Shown: positions 44,089 through 54,097 of the stretch, piece after piece
Position numbering within the stretch: the stretch's first letter is position 1
Layout: the number at the start of each line of letters is the position of its first letter
Assembly (NCBI GenBank): GCA_963798865.1
Contig: CAWCVZ010000009.1
Location: forward strand, 124,001 to 188,000
DNA length: 64,000 nt
Reading direction: 5' to 3'
DNA from: RBG-16-34-14 sp963798865
GTDB taxonomy: Bacteria; Bacteroidota; Ignavibacteria; Ignavibacteriales; Ignavibacteriaceae
Made by a program: the position numbers and the translations under genes
The notes under the pieces: model-generated
Seen by the model: only the letters and a program-made list of their open reading frames with translations
Databases searched by the model: none
Told to the model about the DNA's origin: nothing

Positions 44089-47000
44089 ATGCAAAACAAA
44101 TTACGCATATATATTTCTTTTCTCTTCCTCCTCACCCTGTTCACGTCCAGCTCGTTTGCACAATTAACGGGAACCAAAACAATTCCCGGTGACTATGCAA
44201 CATTGTCTGATGCTATCGATGCTCTAAATACAGTGGGTGTTGGAACAGGTGGAGTAACATTTAACCTGGTTGCAAGCAATCCGCAAACTGCGCCAATTGG
44301 CGGTTATGTAATTGGTGGAACAGGTTCTGCGGTTTTAACATCTTCAAGTGCTTCAAATACAATTACGTTTAATGGTAATGGTAATATCATTACCGCAAAT
44401 GCAGGACTTACGGCAGGCGCATTGAATGATGGTATTTTTAAACTTATTGGTGCTGATTACGTAACTATTAATAATTTTGTTATGATGGAGAATGCAGCTA
44501 ACACAGTTACAACAGCAGGGTCCAATAATATGACAGAGTGGGGTGTAGCATTATTATATGTTACCACAACAGATGGTGCACAAAATAATACTATAAAGAA
44601 TTGCACAATTGATCTTGATAGAACATACCAGAATACTTTTGGTATTTACAGCAACTCTACTCACTCACCAACAGCTGTAACAACCACTGCAACTGCTACA
44701 GGTGCTGCCGGTGGGAACAGTGGATTGGTTATTACGGGCAATACAATAACTGATGTAAACAATGGTATTGTTGTGGTTGGGCCAACTGCTGCTGCTGATT
44801 TTAATAGTGTATTAACAATTGGTGGTTCAGTTCCAAATGCAAACTCTATCACTAACTTTGGTACCACCGGAACGTTCTCCGGTTATGCAAACGTCTCAGG
44901 AACGGTAAATGGTATATTAGTACGTAACACAACTGATTATACTGTTTCTTATAACACAATAACTAGTTCAGTAGGTGGAGTTACGCTTGGAACGTTGAAT
45001 GGTATTCAACAACCTGCATTTAGCAGTACACCGACAGGTACGTTCACCAACTCGATTAATAATAATAGTATTTCACTAAAAAGTGGTTTAATAAGTGGTG
45101 GAATGAACGGCATTAGTTGTCCAAGTGGTTCAGCTAGCGCCACTTCAACTTTTAATTGCAATAATAATGATTTTCACGACTTTGGTCATACCGTTTCAGG
45201 AACGGGTGCAATTACATTTATTACTAATGCCAGTACACATTTTAGTCAAAGTATAAGCAACAATACGTTTACTAATATTAGTGTAAACACAACTGGTGGT
45301 GTAACATTTATATCAAATAGCAATACACTTCCCTCTGGTGGAACAAAGAATGTAAATAATAACTCAATCGTAACTGCATTTAATAAAACAGGTGCAGGTG
45401 GTACAATAACATTATTTACAGATAATGGAAGTGACCCGAATACTGGTTCAACTAACAACACAAATAATAATAACTTTTCAAACATTACAGTAACAGGCGC
45501 TACAACAATTGCCGGATGGAACAATACAAACGGTGGAGCACCAACTAAAAATGTAAATGGTAATACTTTTTCAAACTGGGTTGGTGGTACAAGTTCAATT
45601 ACCGGTATTGCTGTAAATTTTGATGCCGGATTAACAACTGTTCAGAATAACCTGGTAAGCAACATTACCGGCGGCGGTGCCATTACGGGAATAAGTTTTG
45701 GATCGTCAGGTACAGCTGGCACAACCAATGCTTCCTTGAATACCGTACATACCTTAACGAGTACAGGTGCGGCTGCAGTTATTGGTTATTCAATTGGCGG
45801 AGCTTCTACAGTTGCAAGAAATATTTTCCGTAACAGTGTCTATAATCTTGAAGCTAACAACGCCGGTGGTTCAGTTAACGGTATGTTAATTTCTTCAGGT
45901 AACATTTATGTATATAACAATTTTATTTCCGACCTCAGAGCTCCTGCTGCAACTTTAGCCGCAGAGCCAATAGCTCAGGTTAGAGGTATTAATATTACAA
46001 GTTCCTCTTCAACTACAACTGTTGGGGTTTACTACAATTCAATATATCTGAATGCTTCTTCAAGCGGAACGAATTTTGGTTCAGCTGGTATTTATCATAC
46101 CTACAGTACAACAGCAACAACCGCTGTACTTGATATGAGGAATAATGTTATTGTTAACAATTCTACTCCTGCGGGTACAGGTCTGGTTGTCGCATTCAGA
46201 AGAAGTGCAGCAACAAACTTGAATAATTTTGGATCTTCTTCCAATAATAATGACTTTTATGCAGGTACCCCAGATGCTTCGCATTTAATATTTTATGATG
46301 GTACCAACTCTGATCAAACGATGGCCACTTACCTGACAAGAGTTGCTCCAAGAGATGCTGCATCATTTAGGGAAAACCCTCCATTTATTAATGTAGGTTC
46401 GACCCCATATAATCTTCATATGAATACGGGAATTGCAACACAAACAGAATCAGGCGGTACGCCGGTTTCTTCTCCTATTGCAGTTACTGATGATTATGAT
46501 GGCAATGCAAGAAATGTATCTACACCAGATGTTGGTGCAGATGAATTTGCAGGAACTGTTTTGGATTTAACTCCACCTGCAATTTCATACACACCTTTAT
46601 TAAATACGGGTGTTACAGGAAATAGGACATTATCAACTACTATTTCCGACCTAAGCGGAGTACCAACAAGCGGAGGTGGATTGCCAAGACTTTATTGGAA
46701 AATTAATTCCGGCTCTTATACCGGTGTAACAGGATCATTTGTTAGCGGCAGTAATTATAATTTTACATTTGGTGCCGGTGCTGTAGCAGGTGATACTGTA
46801 TATTATTATGTAGTTGCACGGGATAATGCAAGCAATATTGGGGCTTTCCCATCTGCAGGTGCTGGCGGGTTTACATTCGATCCACCTGCTGCCGGAACCC
46901 CTCCAACTACGCCAAGCAGCTATTTCATTACTGCATCAGCTTTAACAGGTACCTATACAGTTGGTACTTCATTGTTCCGTAGTATAACGGGATTGAATAT

Positions 47001-48558
47001 TACTTTTGAAAAATCAGTTAAGAAAGTAATGAAAGAAGTTGACGTTGAAGTTCCTGTGAATAAGAAACAAGCAGGACAAAATAATTTGACTTCAACATCT
47101 GATAAACCAATGTCAGTTAAAAAGTTAATGGAAGTTGAAGAAGTTACATGGTTTCCGATGTTAAACGGAAAAGTATATACAGGAAATCTTTATGTTAAGA
47201 AATCCGAAAATCCTCAGTTGAATTTTCCTGATAATGTTGAGGGAGTTTATTCAACAATAACCGCTGCCCTTGCAGATCTTAATCTGCGTGGTGTAAGCGG
47301 TGCTACAACTTTCTCTCTGGTTGATGCTACATATCCAACCGAGACTTACCCGCTTGTTGTTAATATAACAAATGCTAGTTTACCAACAGCTGTAAACACT
47401 GTAACAATTAAGCCGGCTGCAACCGTAACTGCTTCAATTTCAGGTGTTTCAGCAAGTGCCCAGATATTCAAAATTCTCAATAGTTATGTTACTATTGACG
47501 GTTCCAATTCAGGCGGAACAGATAGAAGCTTAACTGTCGAAAATACAAGTGCAACTTCCCCGCAGGTTCTTGCAATTGGTTCCACAGGTACAACTCCTAT
47601 TACAAATGTAACCATAAAAAATACAATACTGATTAATGGTGTCAATACCAGTTCAGCAGTTGTAATTTCAGATGGGACTACACCTGGAAATGCAGGATAT
47701 TTTAATAACATTACAATTCAGAATAATAATATCCAGAAAGCATATATTGGTGTATTTACAAATGGTGTTATTGCCTCCGGTAATGGAAGCGGAACAATAT
47801 TTACAAAAAATGATCTTACAACTTCCGGTGCAAATGCTATTCGATATGTTGGTCTTCTTGTACAGGGTATGGATGGTGCAACTGTTACTCAAAATACCTT
47901 GGCTAATTTCAGTAATTCTGAAAGTGAAGATGACAGAGGTATCTGGGTAGCTGCAGGAAGTAAAAACACTATAGTTGAGAGAAACTTTATTAACGCTTTT
48001 AATTATTCCGGTACGGGTGGATATGGTGCTCATGGAGTAGCAGTTTCATCTTCTACAGCAGCTTCAAATAATATTATTAGAAATAATATGATATATAACC
48101 TTTCCGGAGATGGATTTGGTTATACTGGTAGCTTCTTTGCTGATAATATATTTGGAATTTATGTCTTTGGTACTCAAACCGGTGTAAAGATATATCATAA
48201 TTCAATAAATCTTTATGGAAATACACTTAATCAATCAGGTTCATTATCTGCCTGTATTGCATTGGCAACTGGAAGTACAGCAGAATTAAAAGATAATATT
48301 CTTGTTAATAATCTTGGATTACTTGGTGCAACTGGATATGGCAGTGTAGGTATTTGGCTTCAGAGTGCTGTTTCCCAGTTGGAATCAAGTAATTATAATG
48401 ATATTTATGTAAATCCAACAGGTTCTGGTGCAAAGAATGTTGGGCAGGTTGCTACAACAGGTTCTGCTGATTTAACAGCTTGGCAAACAGCGAGCAGCCA
48501 GGAGGCAAACAGCATTTCGGGTGATCCTAAATTCAATCCGATACTGATTTACATATAA
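44089..48558 (+). CDS. Giant beta-helix surface protein, N-terminal segment (gene interrupted)
   Basis: 1489 aa as read. Signal peptide (ends SSFAQ), then LTGTKTIPGDYATLSDAIDALN, a long right-handed beta-helix rich in N/T/G/S with short NNTI-type rungs (about 30-820), a linker with Ig-like domain (about 825-960), and a second beta-helix (about 1050-1480, beginning GVYSTITAALADLNLRG). The frame ends at TAA 48556, but one base change at about 48540 restores PDTDLHINTAFNVVSNNG and leads into the next segment. The complete gene would be 44089-51604, about 2500 aa. Likely an adhesin or polysaccharide-binding surface protein; no lyase residues could be assigned. Confidence 0.82.
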   Translation: MQNKLRIYISFLFLLTLFTSSSFAQLTGTKTIPGDYATLSDAIDALNTVGVGTGGVTFNLVASNPQTAPIGGYVIGGTGSAVLTSSSASNTITFNGNGNIITANAGLTAGALNDGIFKLIGADYVTINNFVMMENAANTVTTAGSNNMTEWGVALLYVTTTDGAQNNTIKNCTIDLDRTYQNTFGIYSNSTHSPTAVTTTATATGAAGGNSGLVITGNTITDVNNGIVVVGPTAAADFNSVLTIGGSVPNANSITNFGTTGTFSGYANVSGTVNGILVRNTTDYTVSYNTITSSVGGVTLGTLNGIQQPAFSSTPTGTFTNSINNNSISLKSGLISGGMNGISCPSGSASATSTFNCNNNDFHDFGHTVSGTGAITFITNASTHFSQSISNNTFTNISVNTTGGVTFISNSNTLPSGGTKNVNNNSIVTAFNKTGAGGTITLFTDNGSDPNTGSTNNTNNNNFSNITVTGATTIAGWNNTNGGAPTKNVNGNTFSNWVGGTSSITGIAVNFDAGLTTVQNNLVSNITGGGAITGISFGSSGTAGTTNASLNTVHTLTSTGAAAVIGYSIGGASTVARNIFRNSVYNLEANNAGGSVNGMLISSGNIYVYNNFISDLRAPAATLAAEPIAQVRGINITSSSSTTTVGVYYNSIYLNASSSGTNFGSAGIYHTYSTTATTAVLDMRNNVIVNNSTPAGTGLVVAFRRSAATNLNNFGSSSNNNDFYAGTPDASHLIFYDGTNSDQTMATYLTRVAPRDAASFRENPPFINVGSTPYNLHMNTGIATQTESGGTPVSSPIAVTDDYDGNARNVSTPDVGADEFAGTVLDLTPPAISYTPLLNTGVTGNRTLSTTISDLSGVPTSGGGLPRLYWKINSGSYTGVTGSFVSGSNYNFTFGAGAVAGDTVYYYVVARDNASNIGAFPSAGAGGFTFDPPAAGTPPTTPSSYFITASALTGTYTVGTSLFRSITGLNITFEKSVKKVMKEVDVEVPVNKKQAGQNNLTSTSDKPMSVKKLMEVEEVTWFPMLNGKVYTGNLYVKKSENPQLNFPDNVEGVYSTITAALADLNLRGVSGATTFSLVDATYPTETYPLVVNITNASLPTAVNTVTIKPAATVTASISGVSASAQIFKILNSYVTIDGSNSGGTDRSLTVENTSATSPQVLAIGSTGTTPITNVTIKNTILINGVNTSSAVVISDGTTPGNAGYFNNITIQNNNIQKAYIGVFTNGVIASGNGSGTIFTKNDLTTSGANAIRYVGLLVQGMDGATVTQNTLANFSNSESEDDRGIWVAAGSKNTIVERNFINAFNYSGTGGYGAHGVAVSSSTAASNNIIRNNMIYNLSGDGFGYTGSFFADNIFGIYVFGTQTGVKIYHNSINLYGNTLNQSGSLSACIALATGSTAELKDNILVNNLGLLGATGYGSVGIWLQSAVSQLESSNYNDIYVNPTGSGAKNVGQVATTGSADLTAWQTASSQEANSISGDPKFNPILIYI

Positions 48559-48585
48559 ATACAGCTTTTAATGTCGTAAGCAACA

Positions 48586-51306
48586 ATGGTACTTACAGGA
48601 TTTGCAACGAATGATATTGACGGAGATACAAGATTAAACCCACCTGATATTGGTGCCGATGAATATACTTATGTTCCGCCAGCAGTTCCGGATCCTTCAG
48701 GTGTAAGTGCAGCAGCAATAAGCAGCTCACAAATAAACGTTTCCTTTACACCTACTGAATTAGTTAATCCAGTGGTCATCGTCTGGAATTTAACAGGTGT
48801 ATTCACTGCTCCGGCAGGAACTCCACCTTCAGTTGGTCAGCCATTTGCGGGAGGTACGTTACTCTCTAATGGTGCAGGTTCACCGGTAAGTCATACCGGT
48901 TTAACGTCTGCGACTACTTATTATTATAAAGTGTTTGGCTATAATGGTTCGGATTACTCACCTGGTGTTGCAGTTAATGCAACAACACTTTGCGGTACTG
49001 TTGTAGCTCCATGGGTAGAGGACTTCGAAAGTGCTACCTTCCCGCCAAACTGCTGGTCATTAAGCACATCAGGATCGGGTAACTGGGCAAGATCAACATT
49101 AGCCAGTGGTTTTGGAGTTGGCACTGCTTCGGCAAGAGCCAATTTCTATTCTATATCTGCTGGTGATGTTTTCAATCTTACTACATTCCAGTTTGATGCA
49201 AGCGGAATGACAGCACCAAGACTGAAATTTGATTTCGCCTACGCAGCATATACCGGCGGCGAAGTTGATTCATTAGTAATATATTACTCCACTGATGGCG
49301 GCAGCAGCTTTACATCTCTGCTTGTAATGCCGGGTGGTGAGCTTGGCATTTTAAATCATTTTGGGATTGTAACTAGTAGCTCATATACGCCTACAGCAGG
49401 TCAATGGACAACTCAAACTATAACACTGCCTGCAGGAGCCAATATGGTTAAGTTTACTGGCATAAGTGACTTTGGAAACAACCTGTATGTTGACAATATA
49501 GGAGTTGAAGAATCTCCGAGTCATGATATAGGCATTGTTTCTTATGCATACGGAAGCAGACCTGAAATGAAAACATTTTCAGGAGAGGGTTTAGACAGAA
49601 AATTATCTTCTAAGGATGAAGAATCTAAATCCGGAAATAAATCAGATAAAAATCAGAACATTTCAATCTCTTATAAAGTTCCTAAGAATTCACAATTTAC
49701 AGAATCTGCTCCTGCAAACTTTACTGTAATTGTTCAAAACTTCGGTCAGCTTGAGAACAGTTATATGGTTGGCTGGGAGATAGATGGAGTTGTTCAGACA
49801 AGTGTAAATAACACAGATCCTCTTGAAGTTGCGGACACAGATACTCTTATACTTACGTGGGCTTCTCCAACAGGAGGTGTTCATACAACAAGAGCATGGA
49901 CAATTCTCGCAGGAGATACCAACCCGAATAATGACTCATCAGCAATAACTAACTTTTATGTTGTTCCTTCTAATGTTGTTTGGGGTGAATATTTTGAAAC
50001 TACATTACCACCGGCTGGATGGTTAACAGTAAATAATGATGGCGGTGGTGCAGTTGCCCCCTGGGGTGCATCTCCTACAGTATTTACTCCATTTGAGGGT
50101 AATCAGTATATTGCAGCTAACTACAACGAAGATAACAATGGATTTATTGATGATTGGTTGATTACACCAAATACAGGAGGAGTAATTGAATCAGGCTCTG
50201 ATTCATTATCATTCTGGATGCAGGCACCTCAAGGTTCAATTTATGATGATTCAATTCAGGTTCTTGTATCTACAACTGATACAGCTCTTGCAAGCTTTAC
50301 TCTTATAGATTATTTCAAAACTGATACATCCGGAGGATGGAAACACTATGTTTATCCATTACCAAGTGCAGCAAACAGATACATTGCATTCCGTTATCTG
50401 ATTTCTGATGCTGGTGCATTAGGAAACCAGGGAGACTATGTTGGACTCGATGCTGTTGAGATAAGTAGTAGTGGTGCTTCTTCAACCTTCCCGTTAACAG
50501 TAAATGTCAACAACGGTTGGAATATGGTATCAATACCGGGTCTACAGCCGACAAATCAGAATATATTAACGTGGTGGCCGGGAAAAGATCCAGCTGCAAA
50601 TGTTTTCAAGTACAGCGGCGGTTATCAGTCAGTAACAACGGCTACTCCCGGAGAAGGCTACTGGTTGAAGAACCTTGGTGCGCAGACATACAATACCGGT
50701 GACGAATGGCCTGCAGGCGGAATACAGATAGTAACACACGATCCGATAGCAGGAGCAATGGGCTGGAACCTGATAGGAGGTTATGAGAACAATGCAGCTG
50801 TTGCAAACATAACCACAACACCATCAGGATTAATATCGGCAACAGTGTTCGGATATTCAGGCGGATACCAGCCGGCAGATACGTTGAAACCGGGCTATGG
50901 ATACTGGATAAAGCTATCAGCGGCAGGACAGATAAATATGCCTTCATCAGCATTAAAAGGCACATCAAAAATAGCTGAACTGATAAACAAAGACTGGGGC
51001 AAGATAGTAATAACCGATAATGCAGGGAGGAGTTATACACTCTATGCAGTAGAAGGTGAAGTAAATCTTGAGATGTTCGAATTACCGCCAGCACCACCAT
51101 CAGGAATGTTTGATGTAAGGTACAGCAGCGGAAGGTATGCAGAAGATCTGAATAAGAGTATTCAGCAGATAGATTTGAGCGGAATGGTATATCCTGTAAA
51201 AGTAAAAGCAGAGGGAATAGAAATAAGGGTACAGGATGAGACAGGCAGAATAGTTAATGAAAGACTGAAGCAAAGGGGAAGAAGTAACAATCAGTCAGAA
51301 CATTAA
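48586..51306 (+). CDS. Giant surface protein, middle segment (same gene as 44089)
   Basis: Same frame as the preceding segment. The ATG at 48586 is only the first in-frame Met after the lesion, not a true start. Domains: end of the beta-helix (NDIDGDTRLNPPDIGADEYTY), an FN3 domain (about 30-135), two choice-of-anchor J domains (about 145-305 and 465-625, EDFESATFPPNCWSL and EYFETTLPPAGWL) with a spacer between them, and the WNMVSIPG / GWNLIGGYE module (about 640-800). One extra A near 51268 (GACTGAAGC against GACTGAGC in the copy at 60254) moves the sorting domain out of frame, so the protein as read cannot be secreted by T9SS. Confidence 0.8.
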   Translation: MVLTGFATNDIDGDTRLNPPDIGADEYTYVPPAVPDPSGVSAAAISSSQINVSFTPTELVNPVVIVWNLTGVFTAPAGTPPSVGQPFAGGTLLSNGAGSPVSHTGLTSATTYYYKVFGYNGSDYSPGVAVNATTLCGTVVAPWVEDFESATFPPNCWSLSTSGSGNWARSTLASGFGVGTASARANFYSISAGDVFNLTTFQFDASGMTAPRLKFDFAYAAYTGGEVDSLVIYYSTDGGSSFTSLLVMPGGELGILNHFGIVTSSSYTPTAGQWTTQTITLPAGANMVKFTGISDFGNNLYVDNIGVEESPSHDIGIVSYAYGSRPEMKTFSGEGLDRKLSSKDEESKSGNKSDKNQNISISYKVPKNSQFTESAPANFTVIVQNFGQLENSYMVGWEIDGVVQTSVNNTDPLEVADTDTLILTWASPTGGVHTTRAWTILAGDTNPNNDSSAITNFYVVPSNVVWGEYFETTLPPAGWLTVNNDGGGAVAPWGASPTVFTPFEGNQYIAANYNEDNNGFIDDWLITPNTGGVIESGSDSLSFWMQAPQGSIYDDSIQVLVSTTDTALASFTLIDYFKTDTSGGWKHYVYPLPSAANRYIAFRYLISDAGALGNQGDYVGLDAVEISSSGASSTFPLTVNVNNGWNMVSIPGLQPTNQNILTWWPGKDPAANVFKYSGGYQSVTTATPGEGYWLKNLGAQTYNTGDEWPAGGIQIVTHDPIAGAMGWNLIGGYENNAAVANITTTPSGLISATVFGYSGGYQPADTLKPGYGYWIKLSAAGQINMPSSALKGTSKIAELINKDWGKIVITDNAGRSYTLYAVEGEVNLEMFELPPAPPSGMFDVRYSSGRYAEDLNKSIQQIDLSGMVYPVKVKAEGIEIRVQDETGRIVNERLKQRGRSNNQSEH

Positions 51307-51604
51307 CAAGCTGAATGTATCGAAGGATATAATACCGGATAAGTATGCACTGGAGCAGAATTATCCAAACCCGTTCAACCCGTCAACGGTAATCGAATTT
51401 TCGATACCGGACAATGCAAAGAATGTGAAGCTGACAATATATAATGCCCTTGGAGAAAGAGTAGCCGAATTAATAAACGGCAGCTTTGAACCGGGAGTAT
51501 ACAGATATCAGTGGGATGCTGTGAACTTTGCCAGCGGACTATATATATACGAATTGAGAACTGATAAATTTGTCTCAGTTAAAAAGATGATGCTCCTTAA
51601 GTAA
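50683..51604 (+). repeat. 922-bp direct repeat, copy 1 (3' module of giant gene)
   Basis: Almost identical to 59671-60591 (offset 8988, then 8987 after one inserted A). By eye there are about 20 differences, most in the last 200 bases. It encodes the end of the WNMVSIPG module and the whole sorting domain. Confidence 0.9.
51269..51604 (+). pseudogene. Out-of-frame T9SS sorting domain of the giant protein
   Basis: Reads SKGEEVTISQNINKLNVSKDI, LEQNYPNPFNPSTVIEFS and ends SVKKMMLLK with stop TAA 51602-51604. It is the missing C-terminus of the 44089 gene and matches residue for residue the in-frame tail at 60254-60591. Confidence 0.88.
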
Positions 51605-51618
51605 AAAGTTCGAATTCA

Positions 51619-51654
51619 GGAGTCCTGTCATTGATTGATGGGACTCCGGATTTT
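51619..51654 (+). terminator. Terminator-like hairpin after giant gene
   Basis: GGAGTCC (51619-51625) and GGACTCC (51641-51647) pair across a 15-base loop and are followed by GGATTTT. A second small hairpin TCCCG-CGGAAA-CGGGA follows directly. Confidence 0.6.
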
Positions 51655-51743
51655 CCCGCGGAAACGGGAATGACCTGAAGCTGAGATATTGGAGTAAATA
51701 TATTAAAACTTATATGTTCAAAACATTTATTGAAAGGTGTGCT

Positions 51744-54005
51744 ATGAGAAAAGTAATTTCAATTTTTACGTTGGTTCTTTTATATGTTGTTGTATCCTAC
51801 GGGCAGGCAATAGATATCCCGATAACGATATCGGATAATGCTGCTCACAGCAAAGTATTAAACTTTGGATTAGACCTTACAGCGACAGATGGAATAGATC
51901 CGGCATTGGGTGAAAGTGATTTACCTCCGTTCCCCTTCGGATTCGAAGCAAGATTCATTCTGCCCGGTGGTGTATTGAGTTCTTACAAAGATTACAGAAA
52001 TGCACCTGCATTTCCGTTTACTGGTGTAAAAGCTCATGTACTAAAATACCAGGTAGGTGATGGCGGAGGTACGGAAATAGATATTGCATGGAATATGCCG
52101 ACAGGAGTATCAGGACATCTGTATGATCAGATTACAGGAACACTTATAAATCAAACTTTAACAGGTACAGGAAGCTATGCAATAACCAGTGGAGGATTTT
52201 TAACTACAGCGTTAAACCTGGATATCACATACACAAACGTAGGACCGGCATCTCCTGGTCCGGTATTCTCAATGACCCCTCCTTCTTTGAATTTTGGTAC
52301 AGTAGGTGTTCCGGGTTCAAGTATGCTGCCTGTAACAGTATCAAATCCGGGAACAACAAATGCTTTACAGATAGACAGTGCAGTTTCTTCAAACCCTAGA
52401 TTTACCTTCTCCCCAAATACTTTCCCGATTGTTGTAGCGGCATTAGGTAACCAGGTATTTAACGTTACATTTACCCCGATAGCAGACGGTGCACAAAATG
52501 GCACAATAACATTTTACCACAACGCACCCGGTTCACCTACGGTATTGAACGTAAGCGGTACAGGACAGACACAGGGAGGATTGTTAAAATTCATTTCTCC
52601 TGTCAGGGATATAACTGATAACTCATCCAATAATGCTGATACAGTTGTATTGAGCGGATATTCAGGTCAGCCATTAAAGGCATTACAGTTCAATGTTCTT
52701 GTTGGAAATCCGCAGGGCGGATTAATATTAAATTCGGTATCCAGGGGTGCTGCAATTCCTGCAGGTCAGTTTAATTTCAGCTACCAGATTTATACTGGTG
52801 CTTTTCTGCCGGATGGCTCATCAATTGACACTTTAAAAGTTGTTATTCTTGGTAATGGCACAAATGAAATAGCCCCTGGTGGTTCTGATAAAGAAATATT
52901 AAGATTCTCTTATAATGCAGTTCCAATTTCAGGAGTTTCATTCCAGACACATAATAGTCTAGCAGGTGTAGTAGGTGCAACAAGCACTCCGGTGGTTAAT
53001 GCTAATATCAGCACAGGTGCTCCTGAGACTGTTAATATTTATAATGGAGTTATTGGCGTTGGTTTATTAGGTGACGTTAACCTCGATAATAATGTAAACA
53101 TACTCGATATTCTTTTAATGATTGATTATATACTTGGCAGAGTAACATTTACAGCACAGCAATTTGCTATGGGTGATATAGCTCCGTGGGTAACAGGAAA
53201 TCCACTTCCAACCACTGATGGTGTTATTGACGTATTAGATCTTGCTGTATTACAGAATATTGTGTTGACAGGTGTTTATCCAAGTGGTTTACCAGTTAAT
53301 AAAATTGCAACTACACCAGTAGAATTCACTTCAAACGGGTTGAATAAATTAACCCCCGGTATGAATGCTAAAGTAACATTCTACCTTACAGGCGCAGGAA
53401 TTACAGTCGGCCTGGAATCAATTAAGAAAGTTAAAGGATTACAGATGGAATTAGACCAGCTTAGTTCAATAATTCCACAGAATACACAAATGACATCTGT
53501 ATTTGACCAGGCAGTGTTTTATCAGAAAAATTCTTTCTTAAGAATGCTTTCATATGATGGACAATCTAATCCATTAAATGCAGGTCAGTTTATTGTTGCT
53601 GATGTACCATTTTCACTGGTAAATGTTGGCGATATAACGGTTGAAAATGTTATTGTAGCAGATGAAAACGACGAGGCAATGCAGAAGGTAGAGATAGAAA
53701 TCAAATACGAAAGTCCTTCTGTACCGCTTGATTATATGTTAAGCCAGAATTTCCCAAATCCATTTAACCCGACAACAATGGTACAGTTCTCTGTTCCAAA
53801 AGATCAGTTTGTAACAATAAGTGTATTTGATATGCTTGGCCAGGAAGTTACATCATTATATTCCGGAAATGCCAAAGCAGGAATATACACATTGAACTGG
53901 AATGGTCTGGATCATAGTGGAAAACAGGTAAGCAGCGGAAGCTATATCTATAGAATGACAGCTGGTGATTTTGTTCAGTCTAAAAAGATGATGTTCATAA
54001 AATAA
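51744..54005 (+). CDS. T9SS surface protein with choice-of-anchor D and dockerin-like domains
   Basis: About 753 aa from ATG 51744 (AAGGTG upstream; an earlier ATG at 51714 would put ten extra residues before the signal peptide). Order: signal peptide; a roughly 140-aa domain (FGLDLTATDGIDPALGESDLPPFPFGFEARFILPG) shared with the next gene; a choice-of-anchor D/ASH-like domain (about 165-275, PPSLNFGTVGVPGSSM); a cohesin-like beta domain; a dockerin-type pair of calcium loops (about 443-511, GDVNLDNNVNILDILLMIDYI and DGVIDVLDLAVLQNIVL); and the sorting domain (LSQNFPNPFNPTT to KKMMFIK). Probably a scaffold or surface-assembly component. Confidence 0.83.
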   Translation: MRKVISIFTLVLLYVVVSYGQAIDIPITISDNAAHSKVLNFGLDLTATDGIDPALGESDLPPFPFGFEARFILPGGVLSSYKDYRNAPAFPFTGVKAHVLKYQVGDGGGTEIDIAWNMPTGVSGHLYDQITGTLINQTLTGTGSYAITSGGFLTTALNLDITYTNVGPASPGPVFSMTPPSLNFGTVGVPGSSMLPVTVSNPGTTNALQIDSAVSSNPRFTFSPNTFPIVVAALGNQVFNVTFTPIADGAQNGTITFYHNAPGSPTVLNVSGTGQTQGGLLKFISPVRDITDNSSNNADTVVLSGYSGQPLKALQFNVLVGNPQGGLILNSVSRGAAIPAGQFNFSYQIYTGAFLPDGSSIDTLKVVILGNGTNEIAPGGSDKEILRFSYNAVPISGVSFQTHNSLAGVVGATSTPVVNANISTGAPETVNIYNGVIGVGLLGDVNLDNNVNILDILLMIDYILGRVTFTAQQFAMGDIAPWVTGNPLPTTDGVIDVLDLAVLQNIVLTGVYPSGLPVNKIATTPVEFTSNGLNKLTPGMNAKVTFYLTGAGITVGLESIKKVKGLQMELDQLSSIIPQNTQMTSVFDQAVFYQKNSFLRMLSYDGQSNPLNAGQFIVADVPFSLVNVGDITVENVIVADENDEAMQKVEIEIKYESPSVPLDYMLSQNFPNPFNPTTMVQFSVPKDQFVTISVFDMLGQEVTSLYSGNAKAGIYTLNWNGLDHSGKQVSSGSYIYRMTAGDFVQSKKMMFIK

Positions 54006-54021
54006 TTAGTTAATCCAATAT

Positions 54022-54060
54022 GGCAGCACAATGAAATAATTTGTGCTGCCTTTTATTTTT
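54022..54060 (+). terminator. Intrinsic terminator
   Basis: GGCAGCACAA (54022-54031) and TTGTGCTGCC (54041-54050) form a 10-bp stem followed by TTTTATTTTT. Confidence 0.92.
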
Positions 54061-54097
54061 ATTTGGAGTCTTAAAATTTCAATCTTAGGGAAATAAA

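Noticed and set aside
47668..48033. 121-aa minus-strand frame inside the giant beta-helix gene
   Set aside because: Cys- and Ile-rich antisense of a repetitive Asn/Thr region; no export signal, ribosome site or domain.
50642..51100. 152-aa antisense frame, with a near-identical partner at 59594-60088
   Set aside because: The apparent conservation comes only from the 920-bp DNA duplication; both are shadows of the sense coding module.
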